Shown: piece by piece, positions 45,371 through 53,071 of the stretch
How the letters are laid out: each line of letters starts with the position of its first letter
Position numbering within the stretch: position 1 is the first letter of the stretch
DNA from: Pseudomonadota bacterium
GTDB taxonomy: Bacteria; Pseudomonadota; Alphaproteobacteria; Acetobacterales; Acetobacteraceae
Reading direction: 5' to 3'
Length of the DNA: 64,000 nucleotides
NCBI GenBank assembly: GCA_021798575.1
Contig: JAJZGI010000001.1
Span: forward strand, 1 to 64,000
The notes under the pieces: model-generated
Seen by the model: only the letters and a program-made list of their open reading frames with translations
Databases searched by the model: none
What the model was told of the DNA's origin: nothing
Position numbers and translations under genes: made by a program

Positions 45371-48011
45371 TCCGGGCCAGTGCGGCGTCCAGCCGCTGCA
45401 TCTCGGCGGTGAAGCTCGTCTGCCGCGCCTCGTGCTCGGCCAGGATGGCAGCGGGCGCGCGGGCGACGAAATTCTGGTCCGCCAGTTTGGTTGTGACCCG
45501 GGCCAACTCCGCCGCGGCCTTGCCGTGGGCCGCGGCCAGGCGCGCGCGCTCGGCGGCGAGATCGATGATGCCAGCCAGCGGCAGCACCAGCGTGGCACCC
45601 TCCAGCACCGCCTGGGCGGCGCCTGGCGGGATATCGCCCGGCAGCGGCCCGATCTCGCTCGCGCGGGCCATGCGCGAGATCGGCTCAGACCAGTTTTTCG
45701 CGTGGGCGAGCGCGGCGGCGCTGGCGTCCCGCAGCCATAGGGGCGATTTGACCGAGGGCGGGATGTTCAGCTCCGAGCGGACGGTGCGAACCTCAGAAAT
45801 GAGGGAGATGACCCAGGCGACCTCATGCAAAGCGCTCGCGGCATCCACGACTTCAGACGGGTGCGGCCAGGCGGCGGTGATGAGCGAGCATGGCGGGCCG
45901 TAGCCGAAATGATCCCAGAGTTCCTCGGTGATGAAGGGCGTGAGCGGATGCAAGAGCCGCAGCAACACGCCCAGAACATAGGCGGCGGTGGCGCGGATTT
46001 CCGGCGCATCCGGCGTGGTGAAGCCGGGTTTGGCGAACTCGATGAACCAGTCGCAGAAATCCCCCCAGGCGAAGTGGTAGCAGGCCGCCGCATAGGCATC
46101 CGGGCGGAGTGCGTCCAGCGCCGTGGTGGCGTCCACGATGGCGGCGTTGGATTTGTCCAGTATCCAGCGGCACAGCGGCAGGCTGGCCGAGGCCGGATTG
46201 AAATCCGGATTGGGGCGAACGCCGTTCATCTCCAGGAAGCGCGCGGCGTTCCAGATTTTCGTGATAAAGCCGCGGTTGGTCTCGACGATTTTTGCGCCGA
46301 GCTTGACATCCCGCCCCTGGCCCGCCGCCGCCGCGACCGAGTAGCGCAGCGCGTCCGTCCCGTATTGGTCGATCAGGCTCAGCGGGTCGATGACGTTGCC
46401 CTTGGATTTGGACATCTTCTGGCCGCGCTCATCGCGCACCAGCCCGTGGATATAGACGGTGCGGAACGGCACGTCCCCCATGAAATGCAGCCCCATCATC
46501 AGCATCCGCGCGACCCAGAAGAAAATGATGTCAAAGCCCGTTACCAGCGTGTCAGTGGGATAGTATTTGGCGAGCTCGGGCGTTTGGGCGGGCCAGCCGA
46601 GCGTGGAGAACGGCCAGAGTGACGAGGAGAACCAGGTGTCCAGCACATCCTCATCCTGCGTGAGCGGGGCGGCGCTGCCATAATGCGCGCTGGCTTTTGC
46701 CTGTGCGGCGGCGGCGGTGCGGGCGACGAAGACCTGGCCATCCGGCCCGTACCAGGCGGGAATGCGATGACCCCACCAGAGCTGACGGGAGATGCACCAG
46801 GGTTGGATTTCGCGCATCCAGGCGAAGAAGGTATTCTCCCATTGCTGGGGGACGAATTGCACGGCGCCGGATTCCACCGCCGCGACGGCGGGTTTGGCTA
46901 GCGTGGCGGCGTCGCAGTACCATTGCACGGTGAGCAGCGGCTCGACCGGCACGCCGGAACGATCCCCGTGCGGGACAGCATGGGCGTGGGGGACGGTTTT
47001 ATCCAGGATTTCCAGCCGCTCCAGCTCGGCGATGATGAGCCGGCGGGCGGCGAAACGATCAACACCGGCGAGCGAGCGGGCAAATTCAGGCAGCTCTCCC
47101 AGCTCGTCGAGCGTGACGCGGCCCTGGCGGTCCAGCATCGAGGGCATGGGCAGGTGATGGCGACGGCCGACCTCGAAATCGTTGAAGTCATGCGCCGGGG
47201 TGATCTTGACAGCGCCGGTACCTTTTTCGGGGTCCGCGTAGTCGTCCGCGATGATGGGAATGCGCCGCCCGGTGAGCGGGAGGATGACGAATTTGCCGAT
47301 GCAGGCGGCGTATCTGGCGTTTTGCGGATGCACGGCGACGGCGGTGTCCGCCAGCATCGTCTCCGGCCGGGTGGTGGCGACGATGATCTCGCCGCCGCTC
47401 TCGATGGGATAACGAATATGCCAGAGATTTCCCCTGGTTTCCCGGGATTCAACCTCGAGGTCGGAGAGAGCGGTTTGCAGTGCCGGGTCCCAGTTCACCA
47501 GCCGCTTGTCCTGGTAGATCAGCCCTTGCTCATGCAGGGTGCAGAAGACCTCGGCGACGGCGGCGCACAAGCCGTCGTCCATGGTGAAGCGCTCGCGCGC
47601 CCAATCCGCCGAGGCGCCGAGGCGGCGCAACTGGGTGGTGATGGCGCCACCCGACTCCGTCTTCCAGCGCCAGACACGGGTGAGGAACATCTCGCGCCCC
47701 AGGGTTTTGCGACTGGTTTTCTCGCGCTCCAGCAGCCGCTCCACGACCATCTGGGTGGCGATGCCCGCATGGTCCGTGCCCGGCTGCCACAGCGTATCCC
47801 GCCCCTGCATCCGGCGGTAGCGAATGAGGATGTCCTGGAGCGTCATGGTGAGCGCGTGGCCGACGTGCAGGTTGCCGGTGACGTTGGGCGGCGGGATCAT
47901 GATGCTGTAGGGTTTTTTGGCGGAGGCGGGGTCGGCTTTGAACGCGCCCGACGCCTCCCAGCCTGCGTAGAGCCGAGCCTCGCAGGCAGGGTCGAAATGT
48001 TTTTCCAGCAT
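45363..48011 (-). CDS. valS: Valyl-tRNA synthetase
   Basis: This 882-residue class I synthetase charges tRNA-Val. The HIGH motif reads HVGH (49-52, in PPNVTGNLHVGHAL) and the KMSKS motif is KMSKS at 532-536. An editing domain lies between, and the C-terminal anticodon-binding region and coiled-coil arm (RLAAAHGKAAAELARVTTKL) are complete. The length is normal. It starts 2 bp after the popZ-like gene. Confidence 0.97.
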   Translation of the reverse strand: MLEKHFDPACEARLYAGWEASGAFKADPASAKKPYSIMIPPPNVTGNLHVGHALTMTLQDILIRYRRMQGRDTLWQPGTDHAGIATQMVVERLLEREKTSRKTLGREMFLTRVWRWKTESGGAITTQLRRLGASADWARERFTMDDGLCAAVAEVFCTLHEQGLIYQDKRLVNWDPALQTALSDLEVESRETRGNLWHIRYPIESGGEIIVATTRPETMLADTAVAVHPQNARYAACIGKFVILPLTGRRIPIIADDYADPEKGTGAVKITPAHDFNDFEVGRRHHLPMPSMLDRQGRVTLDELGELPEFARSLAGVDRFAARRLIIAELERLEILDKTVPHAHAVPHGDRSGVPVEPLLTVQWYCDAATLAKPAVAAVESGAVQFVPQQWENTFFAWMREIQPWCISRQLWWGHRIPAWYGPDGQVFVARTAAAAQAKASAHYGSAAPLTQDEDVLDTWFSSSLWPFSTLGWPAQTPELAKYYPTDTLVTGFDIIFFWVARMLMMGLHFMGDVPFRTVYIHGLVRDERGQKMSKSKGNVIDPLSLIDQYGTDALRYSVAAAAGQGRDVKLGAKIVETNRGFITKIWNAARFLEMNGVRPNPDFNPASASLPLCRWILDKSNAAIVDATTALDALRPDAYAAACYHFAWGDFCDWFIEFAKPGFTTPDAPEIRATAAYVLGVLLRLLHPLTPFITEELWDHFGYGPPCSLITAAWPHPSEVVDAASALHEVAWVISLISEVRTVRSELNIPPSVKSPLWLRDASAAALAHAKNWSEPISRMARASEIGPLPGDIPPGAAQAVLEGATLVLPLAGIIDLAAERARLAAAHGKAAAELARVTTKLADQNFVARAPAAILAEHEARQTSFTAEMQRLDAALARIA

Positions 48012-48013
48012 GG

Positions 48014-48670
48014 TCAGAGTTGCGTGCGATCCACGATCCGACCGATCTCGGCGCGCACGATGCGCTCGACCAGGCTAGGCAGGTGGGTGTCGAACCAGGC
48101 TTTCAGGATCGGTTTGATCTCTTCCCTGACCAGATCCTCCAGCGTCGGCCCGCCACGGGCGACCGAGACCGCGCGCTCGGTACTGATGCTGCGGACCATC
48201 GAGCCGATGGTGCTGCTGATGCTGCCGCTTAGCGCGTCGCCGATCAGCCCCTCGGGTGATTGCAGATGTTCTTCCATGAATTCCTCCTGTTCTGGCGCTG
48301 CCAGTGTGATGCGCGGCTCCGGCTCGGCGTGGGCCGGCGATGGCGTGTGCTGTTCCGCGTCCAGGCTGGGCTCGGAGGTGAAATGCACCGGCTCGGGCGC
48401 TAGTGGTTCGGGCGCCCCGGGCGCCAGGGATCCGGATGCGCGGATGGAACCGGTCTCGGTGGGGAGCTCGGTCGCGGTGGAGATATCGGGCGGGTTGATG
48501 CGCATGGTTGCGTCCAGCACCAGCAGGTCATCGTCCTCGTCCGCGGCGTGGCCGTTCGAGCGCTCATCCTCACGCAGGATGCGGCGGATCGAGGCCAGGA
48601 TCTCCTCCATCGAGGGCTCGCCGGTGCTGGCCGGTCCGGCGTGGTTCGAGATATCGTCATCTGCGCTCAT
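48014..48670 (-). CDS. popZ: PopZ-family polar organiser (DUF2497)
   Basis: This 218-residue protein has the PopZ layout: an N-terminal helix EPSMEEILASIRRILREDER (19-38), a long acidic Pro/Glu-rich middle that is probably disordered, and a C-terminal oligomerisation region with TLEDLVREEIKPILKAWFDT and LVERIVRAEIGRIV. In Caulobacter, PopZ forms the polar matrix that anchors chromosome ends and signalling proteins. The place next to valS and tolC is the usual one in Alphaproteobacteria. The C-terminal part is the strongest evidence. Confidence 0.85.
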   Translation of the reverse strand: MSADDDISNHAGPASTGEPSMEEILASIRRILREDERSNGHAADEDDDLLVLDATMRINPPDISTATELPTETGSIRASGSLAPGAPEPLAPEPVHFTSEPSLDAEQHTPSPAHAEPEPRITLAAPEQEEFMEEHLQSPEGLIGDALSGSISSTIGSMVRSISTERAVSVARGGPTLEDLVREEIKPILKAWFDTHLPSLVERIVRAEIGRIVDRTQL

Positions 48671-48681
48671 ATGTTGCTCTT

Positions 48682-50175
48682 TCAGGGTGCTGGCCGGGCC
48701 GGGCCGTCGGCGATCACCGGGGGCTGCCGGGCAGCGAGCAGGCTGCCGTCCGGCGCGATACCGGCCCGCGCGTCCGCCGCCGAACCCGTACCGAAACCGG
48801 CATATTCCACGTCGTCATAGTATTTCTCGTCGTCATAGTGGGTCACGGGCAGCTCCAGGTCGGTCGCGGTGAGGCGGCCGATGGCGGCCGCCACCTGGTA
48901 GGAGTTGTTTACCAGTGTTGCGATATTCTGGACCTGTTGGACCTGGGAATTCAACAGTAATTGTTGCTGGTAGAGGACATCGAAGGTGGTGCTGGTGCCG
49001 ACCAGCTCCTGACGCTCGGTCCCGTCCAGCGCGATGGCGTTGGCCTTGATCTCGGCGTTGGTGCTGATGATTGCCGCGCGGGTGGAGATGAGCGCCGCCC
49101 ACGACTGGGTGGCGTTGGCGTAGGCGCTGCGCTGCTGGTTCAGCACGCCGGCGAAGCTCTGCTGCTCGGTGGCGCGGGCCTGCCGGATGGCGGCGTATTC
49201 GGAGCCGCCCTGGTAGAGCGGGACGGTGAGCACGCCCAGCACCTGGCCGCCGGTGATCCTGCTGTTGGGGCCAGCCGAGCCGTATTGGTCGTACGCGGAG
49301 GCCTGCACGCTGAGTTGGGGCAGCAGGACCGAGAAGGCGACGTCCACCGCGTCCTTGTTGGCGGCGTTGGTGAACTGGGCGGCGATGACGTTGGGGTTGT
49401 TGGCGAGCGCCGCGCGACCCGCCGCCGACGCGCTGGCCACCGGCAGGCTGAGCGGCTGCGGCGGCGCCAGATGCGCGGCTGGATAAAGGCCGACCAGATT
49501 ATGAAAATTCTCACGCGCGACCTGAAGATTGCCGATGGCGATCTCCTGCTGCTCCTTCGCCTGGGCCAGCGAGGCCTGGGCCTGGGCGACCGAGGTGAGC
49601 GTGATCTCGCCGGCCTTGAACTGGTCCTGCGTCGCCTGGAGCTGCTGCACGGAGACGCGCACGTTGCTCTGGTCCAGCGCCACGATCTGGGCATCCGTGA
49701 TGATGCTGACATAGGCGCTGACGACGTTGAGGAAGACGCTCTGCTCGGCGGCGAGCAGCTGCGCGCGGGCGGCGTAGACGCTGTTCTTCGCCTCCCGCGT
49801 CTGCGCGATGGTCTTGCCGCCCGCATAGATCGGCTGGGTGAGCTGGATCTGGCTGACCGCCTCATCGCGCGACTGCGGAAGGTGCTGGGTGACCGGCAGG
49901 CCGTTGAAGCCGACGGACTGGAAGGTCTCGTTGCCTGTGATTCTGCCGACCTGGCCGGTGAGGTCCACCGTGGGGCGCCAGCCCGACAGGGCAGTGGGCA
50001 CCTGCTCATCGGTGGCGCGCAGGGTGGCGCGCTGTTGCTGGAGCGTGGCGTTGTAGTTGTAGGCATCCGCCAGCGCCTGGGCGAGCGTTGCGGGCGCGTC
50101 CGCCCGGGCCTGTGGGACGGCGAGGACCACGAAGCAGGCGGCGATGCAGGTGAGCCAGGCAGCCGGTGCAGGCAT
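48682..50175 (-). CDS. tolC: TolC-family outer-membrane efflux or secretion protein
   Basis: This 497-residue protein has a signal peptide (about 1-25, ending PQARA before DAPATL). It has two repeated TolC-type halves: TLAQALADAYNYNATLQQQR at the start, GQVLGVLTVPLYQGGSEYA in the second half, and the partner LTQPIYAGGKTIAQTREAKN in the first. It should form a trimer that spans the outer membrane for type I secretion or drug efflux, and the partners are not encoded nearby. The Pro/Asp-rich tail after about residue 450 is unusual but common in alphaproteobacterial members. The upstream gene overlaps by 1 bp. Confidence 0.92.
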   Translation of the reverse strand: MPAPAAWLTCIAACFVVLAVPQARADAPATLAQALADAYNYNATLQQQRATLRATDEQVPTALSGWRPTVDLTGQVGRITGNETFQSVGFNGLPVTQHLPQSRDEAVSQIQLTQPIYAGGKTIAQTREAKNSVYAARAQLLAAEQSVFLNVVSAYVSIITDAQIVALDQSNVRVSVQQLQATQDQFKAGEITLTSVAQAQASLAQAKEQQEIAIGNLQVARENFHNLVGLYPAAHLAPPQPLSLPVASASAAGRAALANNPNVIAAQFTNAANKDAVDVAFSVLLPQLSVQASAYDQYGSAGPNSRITGGQVLGVLTVPLYQGGSEYAAIRQARATEQQSFAGVLNQQRSAYANATQSWAALISTRAAIISTNAEIKANAIALDGTERQELVGTSTTFDVLYQQQLLLNSQVQQVQNIATLVNNSYQVAAAIGRLTATDLELPVTHYDDEKYYDDVEYAGFGTGSAADARAGIAPDGSLLAARQPPVIADGPARPAP

Positions 50176-50828
50176 TAGAAGGTAAAAGCCGGGGCCGGGC
50201 TGAAGGCTGGCAGCAGACGGGCTGAGCAGTCCTGCGTGCGGACCAGGCTGAACGCGCCGCCCGATGGCTGGGCGACCACCATGCGGCCGAGCCCGGCCGA
50301 GTTTGCGCCCGCGAGGATGGTGATGAGGCGACCCTCCGGCGCCAGTTGGCCCTGAAAGAGCTCGGGGATGGCGGGTACCGCGCCCTCGATCAGGATCGCG
50401 TCATACGGGGCATTGGCGGGCCAGCCCGCGTGCAGCGGGCCGCTGACGCGCGTGACCTCTGGGGCATGGGTGGCCAGCGCGCCGGTATCCAGCCGGGCAT
50501 CCGCCTCCAGCGCCGTGACATCCGCGCCCGAGGCGGCGAGCACGGCGGCGACGTAGCCACTGCCGGCGGCAACGACGAGCACGCGGGACGGGTCGCGCTC
50601 CAGCACCAGCTGCGCCAGCTGCGCGGCCAGCATGGGGGCGAGCAGAAACCGACCCTCGCCCAGCGGCAGGTCGGCATCGGCGTAGGCGATGGCGCCTGGC
50701 GGCGCGAAATCCTCCCGCGGCAGGGCGCGCATGGCGGCGATGACCCGAGGGTCCCGCACATGATTGGGGCGCACCTGGCTCTCGACCATATGCTTGCGCG
50801 CGATGCCAGGGGCGGTGTGCTCGGCCAT
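50175..50828 (-). CDS. Protein-L-isoaspartate methyltransferase-like protein
   Basis: This 217-residue protein has the layout of isoaspartate repair enzymes (PCMT): an opening HMVESQVRPNHVRDPRVIAA, LPREDFAP, then RVLVVAAGSGYVAAVLAASG as SAM motif I, DVTALEADARL, and a late LAPEGRLITILAGAN. The usual active-site stretch near GxSISQP is weaker here (ADLPLGEGRFLLAP), so it may be one of the diverged members that lie before tolC genes in Alphaproteobacteria rather than a true repair enzyme. It is the first gene of the string ending with the glycosyltransferase. Confidence 0.78.
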   Translation of the reverse strand: MAEHTAPGIARKHMVESQVRPNHVRDPRVIAAMRALPREDFAPPGAIAYADADLPLGEGRFLLAPMLAAQLAQLVLERDPSRVLVVAAGSGYVAAVLAASGADVTALEADARLDTGALATHAPEVTRVSGPLHAGWPANAPYDAILIEGAVPAIPELFQGQLAPEGRLITILAGANSAGLGRMVVAQPSGGAFSLVRTQDCSARLLPAFSPAPAFTF

Positions 50829-50898
50829 GAAATTTTTCCAGCGAAGAGGTTATGCCGACTTTATAGCGGGTGGGCGGTGGATAACTCAACCATGCTGC

Positions 50899-50927
50899 TT
50901 GACCGATAGCGGTCAGGCCAGGATATA
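50899..50927 (+). promoter_or_regulatory. Probable tRNA-Cys promoter
   Basis: TTGACC (50899-50904), a 17-bp spacer and GATATA (50922-50927) form a good sigma-70 promoter 10 bp ahead of the mature tRNA start. A strong -35 box with this spacing is expected for a tRNA gene. Confidence 0.65.
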
Positions 50928-50937
50928 GGCGCTCTGG

Positions 50938-51011
50938 GGTCCGGTGGCAGAGTGGTGATGTAGCGGACTGCAAATCCGCGTATGCCGGTTCGATTCCGGC
51001 CCGGACCTCCA
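50938..51011 (+). tRNA. tRNA-Cys (GCA)
   Basis: This is a complete 74-nt cloverleaf. The acceptor stem is GGTCCGG with CCGGACC, the anticodon stem-loop GCGGACTGCAAATCCGC shows anticodon GCA, the T arm is GCCGGTTCGATTCCGGC, and the discriminator T is followed by an encoded CCA. The D-arm (AGTGGTGATGTAGC) is similar to that of the E. coli tRNA-Cys. No island integrase is near it, so it is not used as an attachment site here. Confidence 0.96.
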
Positions 51012-51107
51012 GATTTGGTAATGCTGGCGTTAGACGGTGCATCCGTGCTATAATTCGCGAATCGAAATGCGGCATTGGTTGGTGCCCCTGTTTGTTCGCG
51101 AGATTTC

Positions 51108-51626
51108 ATGACAAGAAAACAAAAATTCTGGGCTGATCGTAGGGCGGTTACCGCCGTTGAGTATTCGATCATCGTGGCGCTGATTTGTCTCAGTATCGTC
51201 GTCGCGCTCGCTTCGCTGGGCGGCAGTTTGAAGTCCACCTATGACAGTGTGGGGAACGAACCCGCGATCAATACGACGGTATCGACGCCGCCATCACCAC
51301 CGGGTGGTTCCGGCGTGTCGGCGGGTGGCTCAGGCAGCCAGAGTGGCAATGGCAGCCAGAATGGCAATGGCAACCAGGGTGGCAGCAATGCCAATCAGGG
51401 CGGCGGGGGCAACCAAGGTGGTGGCAATAATGGCCGGAACGGCGGCAACCAGGGTGGCGGCAATAATGGCCGGAACGGCGGCAACCAGGGTGGCGGGAAC
51501 AGGAATCAGGGCGGTGGCGGCAACCAGGGTGGCGGGAATAACGGCCGGGACGGCGGCAACCAGGGTGGTGGTGGGAATGGCGGCCCAGGCGGGAGTGGCA
51601 ACGGTGGCGGCTTCGGCGGGAATTAG
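51108..51626 (+). CDS. Flp/Fap-type pilin with long Gly/Asn repeat tail
   Basis: This 172-residue protein begins MTRKQKFWADRRAVTAVEYS and continues IIVALICLSIVVALASLGGS, the hallmark of Flp pilins: a short basic leader, Glu at the +5 position after the expected prepilin cleavage, and a hydrophobic helix. Flp pilins are normally 50-65 residues. Here about 110 further residues of Gly, Asn, Gln and Ser follow, built from repeats such as GNNGRNGGNQGG. No tad secretion genes are in the window. The ATG at 51108 is chosen because the pilin leader starts there. It may be a surface adhesin made from a pilin (inference). Confidence 0.82.
   Translation: MTRKQKFWADRRAVTAVEYSIIVALICLSIVVALASLGGSLKSTYDSVGNEPAINTTVSTPPSPPGGSGVSAGGSGSQSGNGSQNGNGNQGGSNANQGGGGNQGGGNNGRNGGNQGGGNNGRNGGNQGGGNRNQGGGGNQGGGNNGRDGGNQGGGGNGGPGGSGNGGGFGGN
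51400..51600 (+). repeat. 36-bp tandem repeats in the pilin tail
   Basis: A unit of 36 bp coding for GNNGRNGGNQGG begins at 51423 and again at 51459, and diverged copies continue on both sides to about 51600. Perfect repeated stretches exceed 30 bp, so slippage could change the tail length between strains. Confidence 0.75.
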
Positions 51627-51772
51627 CGCCAGCGTGGGCGCGATGGCGTCGGCGTAACGGGCTGAATCAACTATTCCTGTCGATGTTTTAACGGATTCAT
51701 CATTCAAATACGCTATAAACCTTCGGATGTATGCGCTAGTGAAGGCGCGTCGATTTATGGGGGTTTGATGCA

Positions 51773-51979
51773 ATGGCCGATAACCGATCCGCTCCCGCGA
51801 TTCAGAACATCTTTGACCAGCGCTACGGGTTTGTGCTCTGGGCGACGCCGCGTTTTCGTCGGCAGTCGCCGCTGAGGTCGGGTGAGGCACAGCCTTCGGT
51901 TGTACAGACCGAAATTACTGCGCCCACCCCTACGGAGACGTTCGCGCAGGGTACGGCGGAGGGGCAGCGCGCGGTTTAG
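51773..51979 (+). CDS. Possible small protein, unknown
   Basis: This is an open frame of 68 codons from ATG 51773, with GGGGGTTTG close upstream. The product would be soluble: MADNRSAPAIQNIFDQRYGF, then a basic and Pro/Thr-rich part ending GQRAV. No family is recognised, and chance coding in a GC-rich region cannot be excluded. A short AT-rich stretch before it could hold a promoter. Confidence 0.35.
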   Translation: MADNRSAPAIQNIFDQRYGFVLWATPRFRRQSPLRSGEAQPSVVQTEITAPTPTETFAQGTAEGQRAV

Positions 51980-52058
51980 TGTGTTTTTCATCAAATAAAA
52001 AACACTCTAAACATATTTTTGCGAGCAATATTGGTTCGTATCGGCTCACGGAAAATGC

Positions 52059-52099
52059 TCTAATACCAACGGTCATAAAGAATGACCGTTGGTATTAGA
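52059..52099. repeat. Perfect 18-bp hairpin
   Basis: The arm 52059-52076 (begins TCTAATACCAACGGTCAT) is perfectly complementary to 52082-52099 around the loop AAAGA. There is no T-run after it, so a terminator is possible but not typical. The outer sequence AATACCAAC recurs in the hairpin 120 bp to the right. Confidence 0.8.
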
Positions 52100-52194
52100 T
52101 TTATGTTTGGCGCGCGGCCCCCTCCGGGGCATTTCCATCGGTGCTGCGCACCGTTGGAACCTTGTGCCCCTTCGCCCCACCAACCCCGCGCGCG

Positions 52195-52241
52195 ATACCA
52201 ACCGCCTACGATGACGAGTCATCATCTACGGCGGTTGGTAT
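52195..52241. repeat. Second hairpin sharing the ATACCAAC end
   Basis: ATACCAACCGCC (52195-52206) pairs with GGCGGTTGGTAT (52230-52241). An inner hairpin GATGAC/GTCATC (52210-52215, 52218-52223) fills the loop. The outer ends match the hairpin at 52,059, so the two may bound one repeated or mobile unit of about 180 bp. Confidence 0.7.
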
Positions 52242-52256
52242 AAATTATTGTTTTGG

Positions 52257-52304
52257 CGAGCAACTTTATCCGATCAGATGGTTTTATCTGATCGGATGTT
52301 GCTC
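52257..52304. repeat. Third hairpin, two-part stem
   Basis: ATCCGATCAGAT (52268-52279) pairs perfectly with ATCTGATCGGAT (52286-52297). Outside it, GAGCAAC (52257-52263) pairs with GTTGCTC (52298-52304) across a TTT bulge. It lies 40 bp beyond the stop of the minus-strand PilZ gene and might end that transcript. Confidence 0.7.
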
Positions 52305-52343
52305 TCGGCTTACGATGACAGAAGCAACGACGGTTTTGCGACT

Positions 52344-52859
52344 TTAGCGGTTCGTCAGCAGCGCCTCGAGGCGCAGATAGGCGGACTCTGCCGCTTCAGC
52401 CGCGTCACGCAGCGCCGCATTGTCGAAGAACTGTACGCCACGGAGCGTACCCGCCGCCGCGCAGACACCCTGGTGCTTGAGCTGCACGGCGATTTTCGTC
52501 ATCTGGACCCAGACATCCTCCGAGACCATCGGCTCGCCCAGAAATTCCAGCCCGGCCTTGGTGCCCACGGCCCAGCGCTTGCGCGCCAGATAGGTGCCGC
52601 CGTTGCCGACTTGAAGGCGCAGCTCCTCCGGCAGGTCCAGCAGCATGCCGAGGTCCACCAGAACGCCCGATTCGGATTCGTCCAGTACCAGGCAGTTGAA
52701 GATACCCTGGGACATGCTGTTGCCGATGATGATCTTGCCGCTCTTGATGACCGGCAAGCGGGCCGAGTGGCGGCGCTCAACGGACTCGGCCTCGGGCGCG
52801 TTCCTGGCTGCTGGCTGCGCCGGCTCGTCCTGCGGCTTCTGATGTTCATTTTTCAACAT
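52344..52859 (-). CDS. PilZ-domain protein
   Basis: This 171-residue soluble protein has a PilZ domain at about residues 30-110: the c-di-GMP-binding RxxxR motif within ERRHSARLPV, and the beta strand pattern GIFNCLVLDESESGVLVDL. The usual second motif D/NxSxxG appears as DESESG. It would bind cyclic di-GMP and pass the signal to a partner. The ATG 52859 (MLKNEHQ) was preferred over an upstream TTG, with AGAGAG 9 bases before it. A GGDEF-EAL enzyme gene lies 6 kb away. Confidence 0.85.
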   Translation of the reverse strand: MLKNEHQKPQDEPAQPAARNAPEAESVERRHSARLPVIKSGKIIIGNSMSQGIFNCLVLDESESGVLVDLGMLLDLPEELRLQVGNGGTYLARKRWAVGTKAGLEFLGEPMVSEDVWVQMTKIAVQLKHQGVCAAAGTLRGVQFFDNAALRDAAEAAESAYLRLEALLTNR

Positions 52860-53071
52860 GCGATGATACTCTCTGTATCTATCCAACTGTATCTATCTAG
52901 ACTTCTCTTCTCTGTGTTGGAACATTTCCGTTCGCTCTGGGGAATGCTCCGGGACGCGGATGAGGCGGTTTTGCCCCAAAAAACTTAACAATTACTTAAT
53001 TGAAAAGACAGGACATCCCCCCTTTAATGCCCCCTATACTGATGAAAGTCCAATAAATTTTGAATGCGCTC

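Larger units (their letters stand above)
51980..52343. other. Gene-free stretch filled with hairpins
   Basis: No gene is supported in these 364 bp. Most of it folds into long inverted repeats (three are listed separately), with additional smaller palindromes between them such as GCGCGCGG with CCGCGCGC and CGGTGCTGCGCACCG near 52,140. It is followed by the end of the PilZ gene. Confidence 0.6.

Noticed and set aside
46923-48872. Long plus-strand open frame opposite valS and popZ
   Set aside because: It spans two real genes in reverse and shows no recognisable domain, only GC-driven openness.
50938-51011. tRNA-Cys as possible integration site of the element
   Set aside because: The gene is far from the integrase, is complete, and has no repeat of its 3' end or phage-like genes next to it. 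The guaA end fits much better.
51400-51600. Considered as a CRISPR array because of regular repeats
   Set aside because: The repeats are in frame, code for Gly/Asn units, have no unique spacers and no cas genes are present.
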